In this document: in pieces, positions 8,986 to 17,464 of the stretch
Layout of the letters: the number at the start of each line of letters is the position of its first letter
Position numbering within the stretch: the first letter of the stretch is position 1
Source: Rufibacter tibetensis
GTDB taxonomy: Bacteria > Bacteroidota > Bacteroidia > Cytophagales > Hymenobacteraceae
Direction of reading: 5' to 3'
Length of the DNA stretch: 64,000 nucleotides
NCBI RefSeq assembly: GCF_001310085.1
Contig: NZ_CP012643.1
Location: 1,457,001-1,521,000 of the forward strand
Notes under the pieces: generated by a model
Databases searched by the model: none
What the model saw: only the letters and a program-made list of their open reading frames with translations
Told to the model about the DNA's origin: nothing
Program-made: the position numbers and the translations under genes

Positions 8986-9703
8986 AGAGCGGTCTACCCA
9001 GCTTGAGTTGATGGATGACCTCACGCTCGCGAGTGATGACCTGCGCCGGAACCTGCAGGAACTGGAATTCATCAATGTGTGGCTGGGCGGGCATGACGTG
9101 GTGCGCAACGGCCTTAATTACATCATCAACCACCCGCTTTCTGGGCCTTTTAAAGAAAAGAAGCTTAAAATAGCGGACTTGGGCAGCGGTGGCGGCGACA
9201 CTTTGCGCATGGTTGCCCGCTGGGCCCGCAAGCGGAACCAACCGGTAGAATTGGTGGGCATAGATGCCAATGCCTTTATGCTAGACTACAGCGCCGCCCT
9301 GAGCCAGGAGTACCCGGAAATCACCTACCGGCAAGCCGATGTTTTTTCCCCGGAGTTTGCCCAGCAACAATTCGATATTGTCATCTGCAGCCTTTTCCTG
9401 CACCACTTCTCAGATCAGCCGCTGGCTTCTTTGCTGGCTCAATTAAAGAAACAGGTTCGGGTAGCTGTGCTCATCAATGATCTGCACCGGCACCCACTGG
9501 CGTTTTATTCCATCAAGACCCTTACCCAACTTTTCTCCCGCTCGTATTTAGTGAAAAATGATGCCCCACTTTCTGTGCTGCGCGCTTTTTCACGAACTGA
9601 TTGGAAACGAATTTTAAGAATGGCTAACATAAAAGCGTATCAAATGCGTTGGAAATGGGCGTTCCGGTGGCAATTGGTTTTTGGCCCCGTTTCAGAAAAA
9701 TAG
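8978..9703 (+). CDS. SAM-dependent methyltransferase of the polyketide operon
   Basis: 241 residues. Motif I IADLGSGGGDTL (about 65-76), an acidic residue at the end of beta-2 (VGIDAN) and motif IV DIVICSLFLHHF mark a class I Rossmann methyltransferase of the UbiE-like type. The start overlaps the polyketide synthase stop by 8 bp, so the two are coupled. By analogy with SrsB it probably C- or O-methylates the phenolic polyketide. The substrate is inferred from context only. Confidence 0.88.
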   Translation: MFKERSTQLELMDDLTLASDDLRRNLQELEFINVWLGGHDVVRNGLNYIINHPLSGPFKEKKLKIADLGSGGGDTLRMVARWARKRNQPVELVGIDANAFMLDYSAALSQEYPEITYRQADVFSPEFAQQQFDIVICSLFLHHFSDQPLASLLAQLKKQVRVAVLINDLHRHPLAFYSIKTLTQLFSRSYLVKNDAPLSVLRAFSRTDWKRILRMANIKAYQMRWKWAFRWQLVFGPVSEK

Positions 9704-9866
9704 CACCAAAAAGAAAAATAATTTGCAACTTACTATTACAGAGTATCATACAACGTACTTACCGCCAATAAAAGCAACGGTAAATACCTAGACAGGTACT
9801 CTTTTGAAAGCGAAGAGCCAGGCTTGTGGTGGCGCCTTCGCTTATTGTTTCACCAAATCTTTCCCC

Positions 9867-10085
9867 ATGGGCCGAAGTTCCTCCAAACAAACAGTTCAGT
9901 TCTGGCTACTTTTAGTAGCATCTATCCTTTTATCAGCCATGGTCATCAGCCTGTTTCTGCACGTCATGAAGGTGATGATCTATCTCTTGCTTGTGCTCCT
10001 TCTGGCGCCCATGATTTACCTGACTTTAAAAAACTCCCTCCCCCAGTTCCGGGGCTCTGACACAAAACTCAAATCCCGTAATTAG
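9867..10085 (+). CDS. Small two-helix membrane protein
   Basis: From ATG at 9867 the product is 72 residues: a short polar start (MGRSSSKQ), two hydrophobic segments (FWLLLVASILLSAMVISLF and MIYLLLVLLLAPMIYL) and a polar tail. An in-frame ATG at 9804 would add 21 residues of less membrane-like character. I do not recognise a family. It follows the polyketide operon in the same direction, after a gap of about 160 bp. Confidence 0.55.
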   Translation: MGRSSSKQTVQFWLLLVASILLSAMVISLFLHVMKVMIYLLLVLLLAPMIYLTLKNSLPQFRGSDTKLKSRN

Positions 10086-10091
10086 ATGGTA

Positions 10092-10154
10092 GACGTTAGA
10101 TACTAGATGTTGGATTACGGAAGAGCAAACGTCTAACATCTAGTATCTAACGTC
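10092..10154. repeat. Long inverted repeat of GACGTTAGATACTAGATGTT type
   Basis: A perfect 20-bp inverted repeat: GACGTTAGATACTAGATGTT at 10092-10111 and its complement at 10135-10154, with a 23-nt loop. The loop contains another AGACGTTT/AAACGTCT piece. It sits between the convergent small membrane protein and deacetylase genes. It lacks the T-tract of a good terminator and looks like an interspersed palindromic repeat unit. Confidence 0.85.
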
Positions 10155-10161
10155 CAATATC

Positions 10162-11064
10162 TTAGAAGAAGATCTGTTGGGCTAACCGGAAGGTATTGGC
10201 ATGGGCCTCTACAATATCTGCAATTCTCGTGGAGTATCCGCCGCCCATGCTGGCCACCAGGGGCACATTGTTTTTGTAACACAGCTCCAGCACCATACGG
10301 TCACGCTCCTTGCAACCAGCATGGGTAAGAGCCAGTTTTCCTAACTTGTCTGATGATAGTACGTCTACCCCGCTCTGGAAAAAAACGAAATCTGGCTTCA
10401 CGCTATTCATGAGAGTAGGCAGGTGGTCTTGCAGAAGTTGCAGATAGGCTGCGTCACCTATGCCATCGGGCAAGGGTACGTCTAGATCAGATTTCTCTTT
10501 GTGCAGAGGGTAGTTGTTGCCACCGTGCATGCTGAAGGTGAACACCCGTGGCTCATCTGCAAAAATTTCGGCGGTGCCATTACCCTGGTGCACGTCTAAA
10601 TCTATAATGAGTATTTTCTGCGCTTTGCCTTGGTCAAGCAGGTATTGGGCGGCTAAGGCATTGTCATTGAGCAGGCAGAAACCTTCGCCCCGGTCTGTGA
10701 AGGCGTGGTGGGTACCCCCGGCAATGTTCATGGCCACGCCAAACTCTAATGCATAAGCTGCGCATTCAACAGTTCCGCCCATGATCATGATTTCCCGGTC
10801 TACTAACTCTTGTGACAACGGAAAACCTGTTTTTCTGATCTCTGAGGGGGTTAACTCCAGTCCTCGCAACCGGCGCCAGTACTCGGGCGCATGCACCCGC
10901 ACAATCTGTTCCTCAGACAAAGGAGACGGTTGAAAGAAGTTCTCCTGAGTGACGGTGCCTTCATATAAAAGCTGCTCGGGCAGGAGTTCGTATTTGAGCA
11001 TCGGGAACCGATGATTTTCGGGGAGAGGATGGGCGTACTCTGGAGACCAGGCTATTTTAAGCAT
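10162..11064 (-). CDS. Histone deacetylase-family hydrolase (AcuC-like)
   Basis: 300 residues from ATG at 11064. An open frame extends upstream to 11241, but its 59 extra residues lack conservation-like features and MLKIAWSPEY is the normal family start. Catalytic motifs are present: GGTHHAF (H119-H120), ILIIDLDVHQGNGT with zinc ligands D155, D157 and H159, HGGNNYP, and QSGVDVL with a third Asp. The C-terminal GGGY motif is present (SMGGGYS). The family removes acetyl or other acyl groups from lysines or small amines using zinc. The substrate is unknown. Confidence 0.9.
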   Translation of the reverse strand: MLKIAWSPEYAHPLPENHRFPMLKYELLPEQLLYEGTVTQENFFQPSPLSEEQIVRVHAPEYWRRLRGLELTPSEIRKTGFPLSQELVDREIMIMGGTVECAAYALEFGVAMNIAGGTHHAFTDRGEGFCLLNDNALAAQYLLDQGKAQKILIIDLDVHQGNGTAEIFADEPRVFTFSMHGGNNYPLHKEKSDLDVPLPDGIGDAAYLQLLQDHLPTLMNSVKPDFVFFQSGVDVLSSDKLGKLALTHAGCKERDRMVLELCYKNNVPLVASMGGGYSTRIADIVEAHANTFRLAQQIFF

Positions 11065-11243
11065 AACGGTAGCTGCAATCTGTATAGGATTATTTCCATT
11101 CTTGCGCTCCTGCACCCTAGGTGGGGCTGTGTAAGCCCTGCAAATTCCCTTTTGCAACATTATAGGCAGGAGACAGTATAAGGGGAACAACCCAAATTCT
11201 AGAAAAGGGTTTTGCTTTACCCAATCCAAATGTACTACCAACT

Positions 11244-11879
11244 ATGAAAAAATTGTGTTTACTCTTTATATGTGCTTTTCTCTTTGAAGTTGCCCAGGCG
11301 CAGGAACGCGTGCTGAACAGAGGCATTATCAACCATAATGAAACTTCTGGCGGTGGCGAGCGCACCAACAGTGGGTTCGGGATAAAAGGAGGCGTGCTCT
11401 TCAGTTCCCTTCAGGGCGATGGCCGTGACATGCTGGACAACCTGAGATCTTCTACCAACTGGCATGCTGGTTTTTACTCCCAGTTTAGCTTAGGCCCTAA
11501 CTTTTCCATTCAGCCAGAGGCCCTTTACACCCGACGTGAAGTAAATGCAGATGACTCTGACCGTCGGTTCGACTACATTGACGTGCCAGTGCTGGGGGTG
11601 GTGACGCTTACTGAAACCATCAGCGTTCACGCAGGGCCTCAAGTGGGTATCATGTTAACGGCGAAGGAAGATGACAAAGAAATTGACAAACAAGGCCTGA
11701 ACACCTTTGACTACGGTGCCGCTGCCGGAATTGAAGCCAAACTTTTCATCTTCAGACTAGGCGGACGTTACTACCGCAGCTTTGCAGACCTGGGTAAATT
11801 TGACGCGACCAGCACTAACCAAGCATTGAATGACATCAAAGCCGGAAACTTTCAGGTCTATATAGGCGTAGGGTTTTAA
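11244..11879 (+). CDS. Outer-membrane beta-barrel protein (PorT-like)
   Basis: 211 residues. A Sec signal ends near EVAQAQ. The body alternates short beta strands with glycine turns (GFGIKGGVLFSSL, HAGFYSQFSLG, SIQPEALYTRRE, VHAGPQVGIMLT, FRLGGRYYRSF) and ends in a strand with terminal Phe (FQVYIGVGF), typical for BamA-inserted barrels. This matches the Bacteroidota 'porin family / outer membrane beta-barrel' group. Its specific role is unknown. Confidence 0.85.
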   Translation: MKKLCLLFICAFLFEVAQAQERVLNRGIINHNETSGGGERTNSGFGIKGGVLFSSLQGDGRDMLDNLRSSTNWHAGFYSQFSLGPNFSIQPEALYTRREVNADDSDRRFDYIDVPVLGVVTLTETISVHAGPQVGIMLTAKEDDKEIDKQGLNTFDYGAAAGIEAKLFIFRLGGRYYRSFADLGKFDATSTNQALNDIKAGNFQVYIGVGF

Positions 11880-11902
11880 TAGCGTTAATTCTATATAAGT
11901 TT

Positions 11903-11947
11903 AACAGGAAAGGGTGCTTCTAGTAAGAGGCACCCTTTCCTGTTTTT
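11903..11947 (+). terminator. Terminator of the beta-barrel protein gene
   Basis: A perfect 15-bp stem (11903-11917 and 11930-11944) with a 12-nt loop and a following T-run. Confidence 0.9.
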
Positions 11948-11980
11948 CTGTTTATAAGCTTTTTTCTAAAATAAGCCTTT

Positions 11981-12019
11981 AAAAGGAAAGCCGATGTCAG
12001 TACCACCGGCTTTCCTTTT
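11981..12019. terminator. Second hairpin terminator, probably for the DJ-1/PfpI gene
   Basis: AAAAGGAAAGCCG and CGGCTTTCCTTTT form a 13-bp stem around a 13-nt loop, with T or A ends on both strands. It lies past the stop of the minus-strand PfpI gene. Confidence 0.8.
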
Positions 12020-12028
12020 CTATCTAAA

Positions 12029-12069
12029 GGCAAGAGATTAACTTCTGTAGGCAAGAGATTAACTTCTGT
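12029..12069. repeat. Tandem 21-bp duplication overlapping a gene end
   Basis: GGCAAGAGATTAACTTCTGT occurs at 12029-12048 and 12050-12069 (period 21). The second copy contains the stop codon (TTA at 12059, minus strand) and last codons of the DJ-1/PfpI gene. The first copy is an extra, untranslated duplicate of that end. Confidence 0.9.
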
Positions 12070-12616
12070 CGTGTTTCCCCTCGGCAAACTCCTCTATCAT
12101 TTTCTTGTTGAAGGCAGGAATGTCATCTGGTTTACGGCTGGTAACCAAGCCTTGATCGGTGACTACTTCCTCGTCTACCCAAGTGGCACCGGCGTTGGTA
12201 AGGTCCGTTTTCAGCGAAGGCCAACTGGTCATTTTTCTTCCTTGCACGGCTCCGGCCTCAATGAGCGTCCAGGGCCCGTGGCAAATAGCGGCAATGGGCT
12301 TGCCAGCTTCATGAAAAGACCGCACAAACGCTACAGCTTGCTCATTAGCACGTAAGTAGTCTGGGTTCATGACCCCACCCGGCAGCAACAGGGCATCATA
12401 ATTTGAGGCCACGCCACTTTTCAATTCTCTGTCTACCTCAAATTCTTTTCCCCAATCGGTCATGGCCCAGGCTTTGACTTTGCCTGACTGTGGGGAGATG
12501 ATATGGGTTTCGGCGCCGGCTTCCTCCAGAGCGGCCTTTGGTTTCTCCAGCTCTACTTGCTCAAATCCTTTTTCTACTAATATGGCAATTTTCTTACCGG
12601 AAAGTTTTTGTGACAT
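12059..12616 (-). CDS. DJ-1/PfpI family protein (YhbO-like)
   Basis: 185 residues. The family nucleophile elbow is AAICHGPW, with C112 as the reactive cysteine, and ALLLPGGVMNPD is the second hallmark. The length matches type 1 glutamine-amidotransferase-like stress proteins such as YhbO and PfpI, which act on glyoxal-type electrophiles or as stress chaperones. It stands alone, divergent from the thioredoxin-like gene. Confidence 0.9.
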   Translation of the reverse strand: MSQKLSGKKIAILVEKGFEQVELEKPKAALEEAGAETHIISPQSGKVKAWAMTDWGKEFEVDRELKSGVASNYDALLLPGGVMNPDYLRANEQAVAFVRSFHEAGKPIAAICHGPWTLIEAGAVQGRKMTSWPSLKTDLTNAGATWVDEEVVTDQGLVTSRKPDDIPAFNKKMIEEFAEGKHDRS

Positions 12617-12688
12617 AATCTTTAAATTATCTATATGTTAAAATCGTATATGATTGTACATTGGTACAGAAAGATTCGTTACATTGAT

Positions 12689-13219
12689 ATGAAATACCGT
12701 AACACTATGTTTTTTAGATGCACCCTTGGCCTTTGCTTAATGCTATTCACGTACCTGCTGCCCTCTGCTGCAACTGCACAGACGCAAAAGGTGGCTAAGG
12801 TGAAGCTTCCGCACCTGCAGAAATACCTTAACTCAACGTCAGACACTACTTACATCATCAACTTCTGGGCTACGTGGTGCAAACCTTGCATAGAGGAGCT
12901 CCCCAGTTTTGAAGCCGTGCAAAAACAATACGCCGGCCAGCCGGTGCAGGTGGTGCTGGTGAGCATGGACTTCGCGAAAGACCTGGAAAAGAAAGTGGTG
13001 CCGTTTGTGACCCGTAACAAGTTACAGAGCACCGTCTTTCTATTGGATGAACCAGACCAGAACGCCTGGATTGACTTGATTGACCCTTCGTGGAGCGGAG
13101 CTATCCCGGCCACTCTATTTGTGAACAATGCCCGTAAGCAGCGGCTTTTCCTTGAAAAGCCATTAACCCTTGCCCAACTACAGGAACACCTTACTTCTAA
13201 ATTTTCTAAAAACCCCTAA
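12689..13219 (+). CDS. TlpA-like thiol-disulfide oxidoreductase
   Basis: 176 residues from ATG at 12689, which directly precedes a signal peptide (MKYRNTMFFRC ... SAATAQ). An upstream in-frame ATG (12635) would place charged residues before it. The active site WATWCKPC (C64, C67) sits in a thioredoxin fold of the TlpA/ResA type, which reduces disulfides in periplasmic or cell-envelope proteins. The next gene starts 4 bp after the stop and also encodes a thioredoxin-fold protein, so the two form an operon. Confidence 0.88.
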   Translation: MKYRNTMFFRCTLGLCLMLFTYLLPSAATAQTQKVAKVKLPHLQKYLNSTSDTTYIINFWATWCKPCIEELPSFEAVQKQYAGQPVQVVLVSMDFAKDLEKKVVPFVTRNKLQSTVFLLDEPDQNAWIDLIDPSWSGAIPATLFVNNARKQRLFLEKPLTLAQLQEHLTSKFSKNP

Positions 13220-13223
13220 CCCT

Positions 13224-13850
13224 ATGAGAAAACCCTACTATTTCCTGATCATCTTAAGCGTGTTCTCGCTTATGGCTACTTCGGCATACAAAATGGCGGA
13301 GGGCGGCTACCAGGTGGGTGACACCGCTTCTGACTTTAAGCTGAAAAACGTGAATGGCCAGATGGTGAGCTTACGCGACCAAAAAGACGCCAAAGGATTC
13401 ATTGTCACCTTCACCTGCAATACCTGCCCCTACTCTAAACTGTACGAAGACCGGCTGGTTCAGCTGCACCAGAAATATGCCGCAAAGGGATACCCGGTGA
13501 TTGCCATCAACCCGAATGATGTGACCGTTTCTCCGGAAGACTCTTTCGCGCACATGCAGAAGCGGGCCAAAGACAAGAAATTCCCGTTTGTGTACCTGCA
13601 GGATGAGACCCAAGAAGTGGCAAAACGCTACGGCGCCACCCGCACCCCACACGTTTACTTGCTTACCCGCGCCGGGCAGGAGTTACAGGTGTCTTACATT
13701 GGCGCCATTGATGACAATTCTGGTGACCCGGAGAAGGTACAGAAACGTTATTTGGAAACGGCCTTGGACCACCTGATTTCCGGTAAACCGGTGCCGCAGA
13801 CCAGCACCAAAGCCATTGGCTGCACCATCAAGTGGCGCAATAACAGCTAA
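13224..13850 (+). CDS. Secreted redoxin (AhpC/TSA-thioredoxin-like)
   Basis: 208 residues from ATG at 13224. A signal segment (MRKPYYFLIILSVFSLMATS) precedes VGDTASDFKLKNVNGQ, the usual start of the AhpC/TSA-like fold. The motif FTCNTCPYSK (C65, C68) is the redox centre of this thioredoxin-family subgroup, and the end SKAIGCTIKW is also typical. It probably works with the TlpA-like protein encoded 4 bp upstream. The substrate is unknown. Confidence 0.88.
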   Translation: MRKPYYFLIILSVFSLMATSAYKMAEGGYQVGDTASDFKLKNVNGQMVSLRDQKDAKGFIVTFTCNTCPYSKLYEDRLVQLHQKYAAKGYPVIAINPNDVTVSPEDSFAHMQKRAKDKKFPFVYLQDETQEVAKRYGATRTPHVYLLTRAGQELQVSYIGAIDDNSGDPEKVQKRYLETALDHLISGKPVPQTSTKAIGCTIKWRNNS

Positions 13851-13872
13851 GTATAGAAAAATCCTATATAGT

Positions 13873-13926
13873 AGAGCCGCCGCTTTCTGCCCGTTTTAAA
13901 GAAAACGGGCAGAAAGCGGCGGCTCT
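13873..13926. terminator. Bidirectional terminator
   Basis: A perfect 25-bp inverted repeat (13873-13897 and 13902-13926) with an AAAG loop. It lies between the redoxin gene and the convergent minus-strand peptidase-like gene and includes T/A tracts inside the stem. Confidence 0.9.
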
Positions 13927-13948
13927 GTTTTGGCCAAGCACCTGTAAG

Positions 13949-14302
13949 CTAGGTCATGGAAGAAGGCGGAGGAGTAGGTTTGTTTCGCACCAAATGGGTC
14001 TCTTTCACACCAGCCATACGGGCTTCTACCTCATACTTGTTGTTGTAATACCCCACCCGCAAAGACTCTACAAGATACAGCCACAAAAATCTGAGAAAGC
14101 CATGTTCCTGGAACTGACGCACATGGCATAGTTCATGCGCTACCCAGGGGCTATCCTGCAGAAAATTTTCTTTGGAAACTCCGCTTAAGTGTATAGTTTT
14201 GCCCAGCACCATTGCCACGTTAGAGCTCTTCAGTTTCCAGCGGGCGATACGGGCAAAGGGTGAATTCTCAATTATTTCGAGATTTTTTTCCAGCGATTGC
14301 AT
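13949..14302 (-). CDS. DUF4157-like zinc-peptidase-type protein
   Basis: 117 residues. It carries an HExxH-type zinc motif, AHELCHVRQFQEHG, in the arrangement seen in DUF4157-like proteins. The C-terminus is proline-rich and short. There is no signal peptide, so the product is presumably cytoplasmic. Whether it cleaves peptides is unknown. Confidence 0.75.
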   Translation of the reverse strand: MQSLEKNLEIIENSPFARIARWKLKSSNVAMVLGKTIHLSGVSKENFLQDSPWVAHELCHVRQFQEHGFLRFLWLYLVESLRVGYYNNKYEVEARMAGVKETHLVRNKPTPPPSSMT

Positions 14303-14410
14303 CTGTTTTATTTTGCCTTTTTATACGGCACTCAAGCCTCTCAGGCTACATTTTCACCCCTCTTCCAATTTCTTTTTCCTTCCAAAATACTAAAACCGCG
14401 CTTTTACGTG

Positions 14411-14442
14411 TTTGGTTTTAAAAGGTTTCATTTTTACCTTTG
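14411..14442 (+). promoter_or_regulatory. Promoter of the NlpC/P60 gene
   Basis: TTTG (14411-14414), a 20-bp spacer and TACCTTTG (14435-14442) match the Bacteroidetes promoter consensus well. The predicted 5' leader is about 140 nt and contains a 20-codon open frame (14456-14518) and the hairpin GCGTCttttGACGC. Confidence 0.7.
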
Positions 14443-14591
14443 AACCAGTGAGAATATGTTGGGTATCAACAAACTCACAGTAAAAGGGCTTTCTTCCTGT
14501 TTTTTGGGCGTCTTTTGACGCTGACAGTTGGAAGGGCCGCGAGTGGTCTCTGCTGCAGCCGGTACCACCCGATGTTTCACCATTAAAACAG

Positions 14592-15233
14592 ATGATGAAA
14601 AGTTACATTCTGTCTGCACTAGCCTTAGGCTCTGCGTTTTTGTCCTTCTTTTATGAAGTACAGCCTTCTTCAGCCACTACTTACTCTGAAGATTCAGTAT
14701 CCATCACCCCATCAGAACAAATCCAGGAATGGGCGTTAGAACACAACAACTTCAGTTCTGCTGCACCTCTTGAAGAGGCTCCCAAGGAGAAAGGTCTCAC
14801 CTACAAAGACTCCCTCTTCTACAACTACTACTCCCAGTCTTTAGGACTTCGCTTAGATTATGACGAAGACAAAGCATTACTGGAAACCGTAGCCGACTGG
14901 ATTGGCACTCCCTACCGCTCAGGCGGAAACTCACAACGCGGCACCGACTGCTCTGGGTTTGTAAGCCGGGTTTACAAGCAAGTGTACGGCATCAAGCTTA
15001 CCCACAGTTCCCGCTCCATGTTCCATGAAGTGGACAGAGTTTCTAAAAACGCCATGGAAACCGGCGATCTGGTTTTCTTCCGCCGCGGTCCAGGCAAACC
15101 TATCTACCACGTTGGCATTTACCTTGAAGACGGTAAATTCATTCATGCGGCTTCTAACGGTGGGGTAATGATCAACTCCCTTATGTCGCCTTACTACAAG
15201 AAAAACTTTTACGCAGCAGGTAGAGTCAATTAA
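14592..15233 (+). CDS. NlpC/P60 (C40) cell-wall peptidase
   Basis: 213 residues. A signal peptide (MMKSYILSALALGSAFLSF) and about 75 residues of linker precede the C40 domain. The triad is C120 in RGTDCSGFVSRVY, H173 in YHVGIY and H185 in FIHAAS. Such enzymes cut D-gamma-glutamyl-diaminopimelate links in peptidoglycan stem peptides, in the periplasm. ATG at 14595 is an equally possible start. The gene has its own promoter and terminator. Confidence 0.92.
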   Translation: MMKSYILSALALGSAFLSFFYEVQPSSATTYSEDSVSITPSEQIQEWALEHNNFSSAAPLEEAPKEKGLTYKDSLFYNYYSQSLGLRLDYDEDKALLETVADWIGTPYRSGGNSQRGTDCSGFVSRVYKQVYGIKLTHSSRSMFHEVDRVSKNAMETGDLVFFRRGPGKPIYHVGIYLEDGKFIHAASNGGVMINSLMSPYYKKNFYAAGRVN

Positions 15234-15252
15234 CCTTTGCTGCCTCTTACAT

Positions 15253-15296
15253 AAAAAAATCGCCTGCCCTGTTAACCGGGGCAGGCGATTTTTTTT
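15253..15296 (+). terminator. Terminator of the NlpC/P60 gene
   Basis: AAAAAAATCGCCTGCCC pairs with GGGCAGGCGATTTTTTT (17 bp) around an 8-nt loop, followed by more T. Confidence 0.93.
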
Positions 15297-15534
15297 ATGC
15301 GTTCTGTTTAACCGCCATTTTTCAGAAAAGCCATCAGAAACAAAATAAATTCAGACTAGAGGCTCTAACTATTTCATGTAAATCAAGTATAAAAGATGTT
15401 ACCAGCCAGAGCTGTGGAAGCTGAGTCTATGGTGGGGAAATCCACCTGTTCCTCAGTTATTTTTTTGTTACTTCGCCTTTGGGGTAGCAGTGCTCAGGCC
15501 CTCATCTTCTGCTCAATTTTAACTTCAGTTTTAT

Positions 15535-16413
15535 ATGGAAAACCAAACAGGCAATACTAAGAACATACATGAATCTTCGTTCTTCAAGCGGTTCACGCAG
15601 AAAGCCGAAGACTACCTGAAGCAGCCCTTGCGCATCAAGACCCTGCTGAATGATGCTTACAAAAAGGCGAGCGAGAGAAAAGACTTCGGGACCATTGCCG
15701 CTGAGGTGATGGAAAGCTTGGGCACTCTGACACGCCTGATCAAAGCCTCTGTTTCCGGGGAGTACCACGGTATTCCTAAAAACACCGTGGTAATGGCCGT
15801 AGCGGTGCTCATCTACTTCCTGTCGCCTATTGACATGGTACCCGACTGGATTCCGGTGATTGGTCTTTTAGATGATGCCACGCTGCTAGCCTGGTTTATG
15901 ACCAGCATCAAAACCGAGATGGACAAGTTCCACGCCTGGGAAGCAACCCAACCTGCTAGAAACACTTCCAATGACCCAGGTACTGAGGTAGCCACTGCCT
16001 TGAGTGTTGACACCTCTGCCCACACTCCCAAATACGAAAACGAAACCGCTGGCCAGTATGGCTCTAGCCGTGTAACGGCTCCTTCTAACAGCGGCATAGG
16101 TTCTTCTGCTCAGCAGCAAAACCCAACCTACGGAGAAGGCAATATGCAGATGGGCAATGAATCTTCGGGTGCTCAAGGTTCTACTGGCGGCATCATTTCT
16201 GACCAGAACGATATTCCGGTGACCAGTTTACACACTGTAGAAGGCACCCCCATCCAGGAAATAGACCCAACGGCTACTCATGACGCGGCCCCTACTGAGC
16301 ACGGCGTACCTTCCGGCTACGGTGAACCCAACGTAAGGGCCTCCACTACTGACAGCACCCGTGTTCCCAGCAGTAACAGCTATGACACGGACCACGGTGG
16401 CAATGTGCGCTAG
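15535..16413 (+). CDS. YkvA/DUF1232 protein with long disordered tail
   Basis: 292 residues. Residues about 75-130 form a YkvA/DUF1232 domain with the typical YFLSPIDMVPDWIPVIGLLDD signature split over two membrane-associated helices. Residues from about 140 to the end are rich in Ser, Thr, Gly, Asn and Pro and predicted disordered, which is much longer than usual for the family. The cellular role of DUF1232 proteins is not well established. The gene stands alone with its own terminator. Confidence 0.85.
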   Translation: MENQTGNTKNIHESSFFKRFTQKAEDYLKQPLRIKTLLNDAYKKASERKDFGTIAAEVMESLGTLTRLIKASVSGEYHGIPKNTVVMAVAVLIYFLSPIDMVPDWIPVIGLLDDATLLAWFMTSIKTEMDKFHAWEATQPARNTSNDPGTEVATALSVDTSAHTPKYENETAGQYGSSRVTAPSNSGIGSSAQQQNPTYGEGNMQMGNESSGAQGSTGGIISDQNDIPVTSLHTVEGTPIQEIDPTATHDAAPTEHGVPSGYGEPNVRASTTDSTRVPSSNSYDTDHGGNVR

Positions 16414-16501
16414 GTTTGAGTGCGTGAATGAGCGGTTGAGTGATTGATGGAATGGATGTAGAACCCTTACCCTCCATTAATCACCATTTCATCTTACCAT
16501 C

Positions 16502-16532
16502 AAAAAGACGTCTCCTTAGGGACGTCTTTTTT
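16502..16532 (+). terminator. Terminator of the YkvA-like gene
   Basis: AAAAAGACGTC and GACGTCTTTTT pair around TCCTTAGG, followed by T residues. Confidence 0.88.
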
Positions 16533-16590
16533 GTTTCTTTCAGTGGAGAAGTCACTATGCTAGAATAAGGAAAAATCGCTTGGCTGGCTG

Positions 16591-16598
16591 TATCTTTG
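16591..16598 (+). promoter_or_regulatory. -7 promoter element of the YgjP-like gene
   Basis: TATCTTTG is an exact TAnnTTTG match 8 bp before ATG 16607. It decides the start: the upstream in-frame ATG at 16580 would precede the promoter. The leader would be only a few nucleotides. No clear -33 element was seen. Confidence 0.55.
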
Positions 16599-16606
16599 TT
16601 TTAGAT

Positions 16607-17359
16607 ATGGAGCGAAAGAAAAGTACCCCCGCCCTTACCAAGGGGATTCTGGAGAAGGAGATTGATACCATAGGCCTCGTGCAGTTTGTGCCCAGCGCTA
16701 CGGCCAAATACGTCAGAATCAGCATCAAACCCGGCAAAGGCGTCCGGGTGACGTTACCCAAACGTGCTACCCTGGCCCAGGCCGAAGCCTTTGTTCAGGA
16801 GAAGGCCGCCTGGATTAGGAAACACCTTTCTTCTCAGCAACAGGAACAAACCAAAAAGACGCTGTTCTCGCCGGATGTTGAGTTCAAAACTCGGTTCCAT
16901 CAACTACTGCTACTTCCGCATGCCTTACCGCAGTGTAAGAGCCGCATCAAAGATGGCATCCTGTACGTGTGGTACCCCGAGCAGGTCACATGGGAGCACC
17001 CAGACATCCAGGACTACATCAAAACCGCAGTGGAATACACACTGCGGTTAGAGGCGAAACGCTACCTACCGCAACGCGTAGCTTACTTTGCACAGCAATT
17101 CGGGTTCTCTTACCAGCAGGTAACTATCAAAAACGCCAAAACGCGTTGGGGCAGCTGTTCCTACACCAATAACATCAACCTAAACCTACACCTCATGCGC
17201 CTGCCAGAACACCTCTGCGACTATGTGATTCTGCATGAACTGGCCCATACAGTTGAGAAGAACCATGGCCCCAAGTTTTGGGCTTTGTTAGACAAAATCA
17301 GCGGCGATGCTCGAGGCTTAGACAAACAGATGAAGGCGTACCGGTTGCAGGTGTATTAG
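16607..17359 (+). CDS. YgjP/DUF45-like metallopeptidase
   Basis: 250 residues from ATG at 16607. It shows the DUF45 signature: KTRWGSCSYTNNINLN, then ILHELAHTVEKNHGPKFW with zinc ligands H210, H214 and H220 (HExxH plus a distal His). Family proteins are SprT-like cytoplasmic metallopeptidases of largely unknown substrate and are sometimes linked to restriction systems. This copy stands alone. Confidence 0.9.
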   Translation: MERKKSTPALTKGILEKEIDTIGLVQFVPSATAKYVRISIKPGKGVRVTLPKRATLAQAEAFVQEKAAWIRKHLSSQQQEQTKKTLFSPDVEFKTRFHQLLLLPHALPQCKSRIKDGILYVWYPEQVTWEHPDIQDYIKTAVEYTLRLEAKRYLPQRVAYFAQQFGFSYQQVTIKNAKTRWGSCSYTNNINLNLHLMRLPEHLCDYVILHELAHTVEKNHGPKFWALLDKISGDARGLDKQMKAYRLQVY

Positions 17360-17464
17360 ATAGGATCATATGTTTCGGGGCTGCTTTGGAAAAACGTGCC
17401 CAAAACAACTTTAAGTTATCTCTGCAAAGGCGAGATCTTTGATATCTTACGTTTTGGGTACGTT

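Noticed and set aside
11065-11241. Longer N-terminus of the deacetylase
   Set aside because: Extension shows no signal peptide or conserved features; family proteins start near MLKIAWSPEY.
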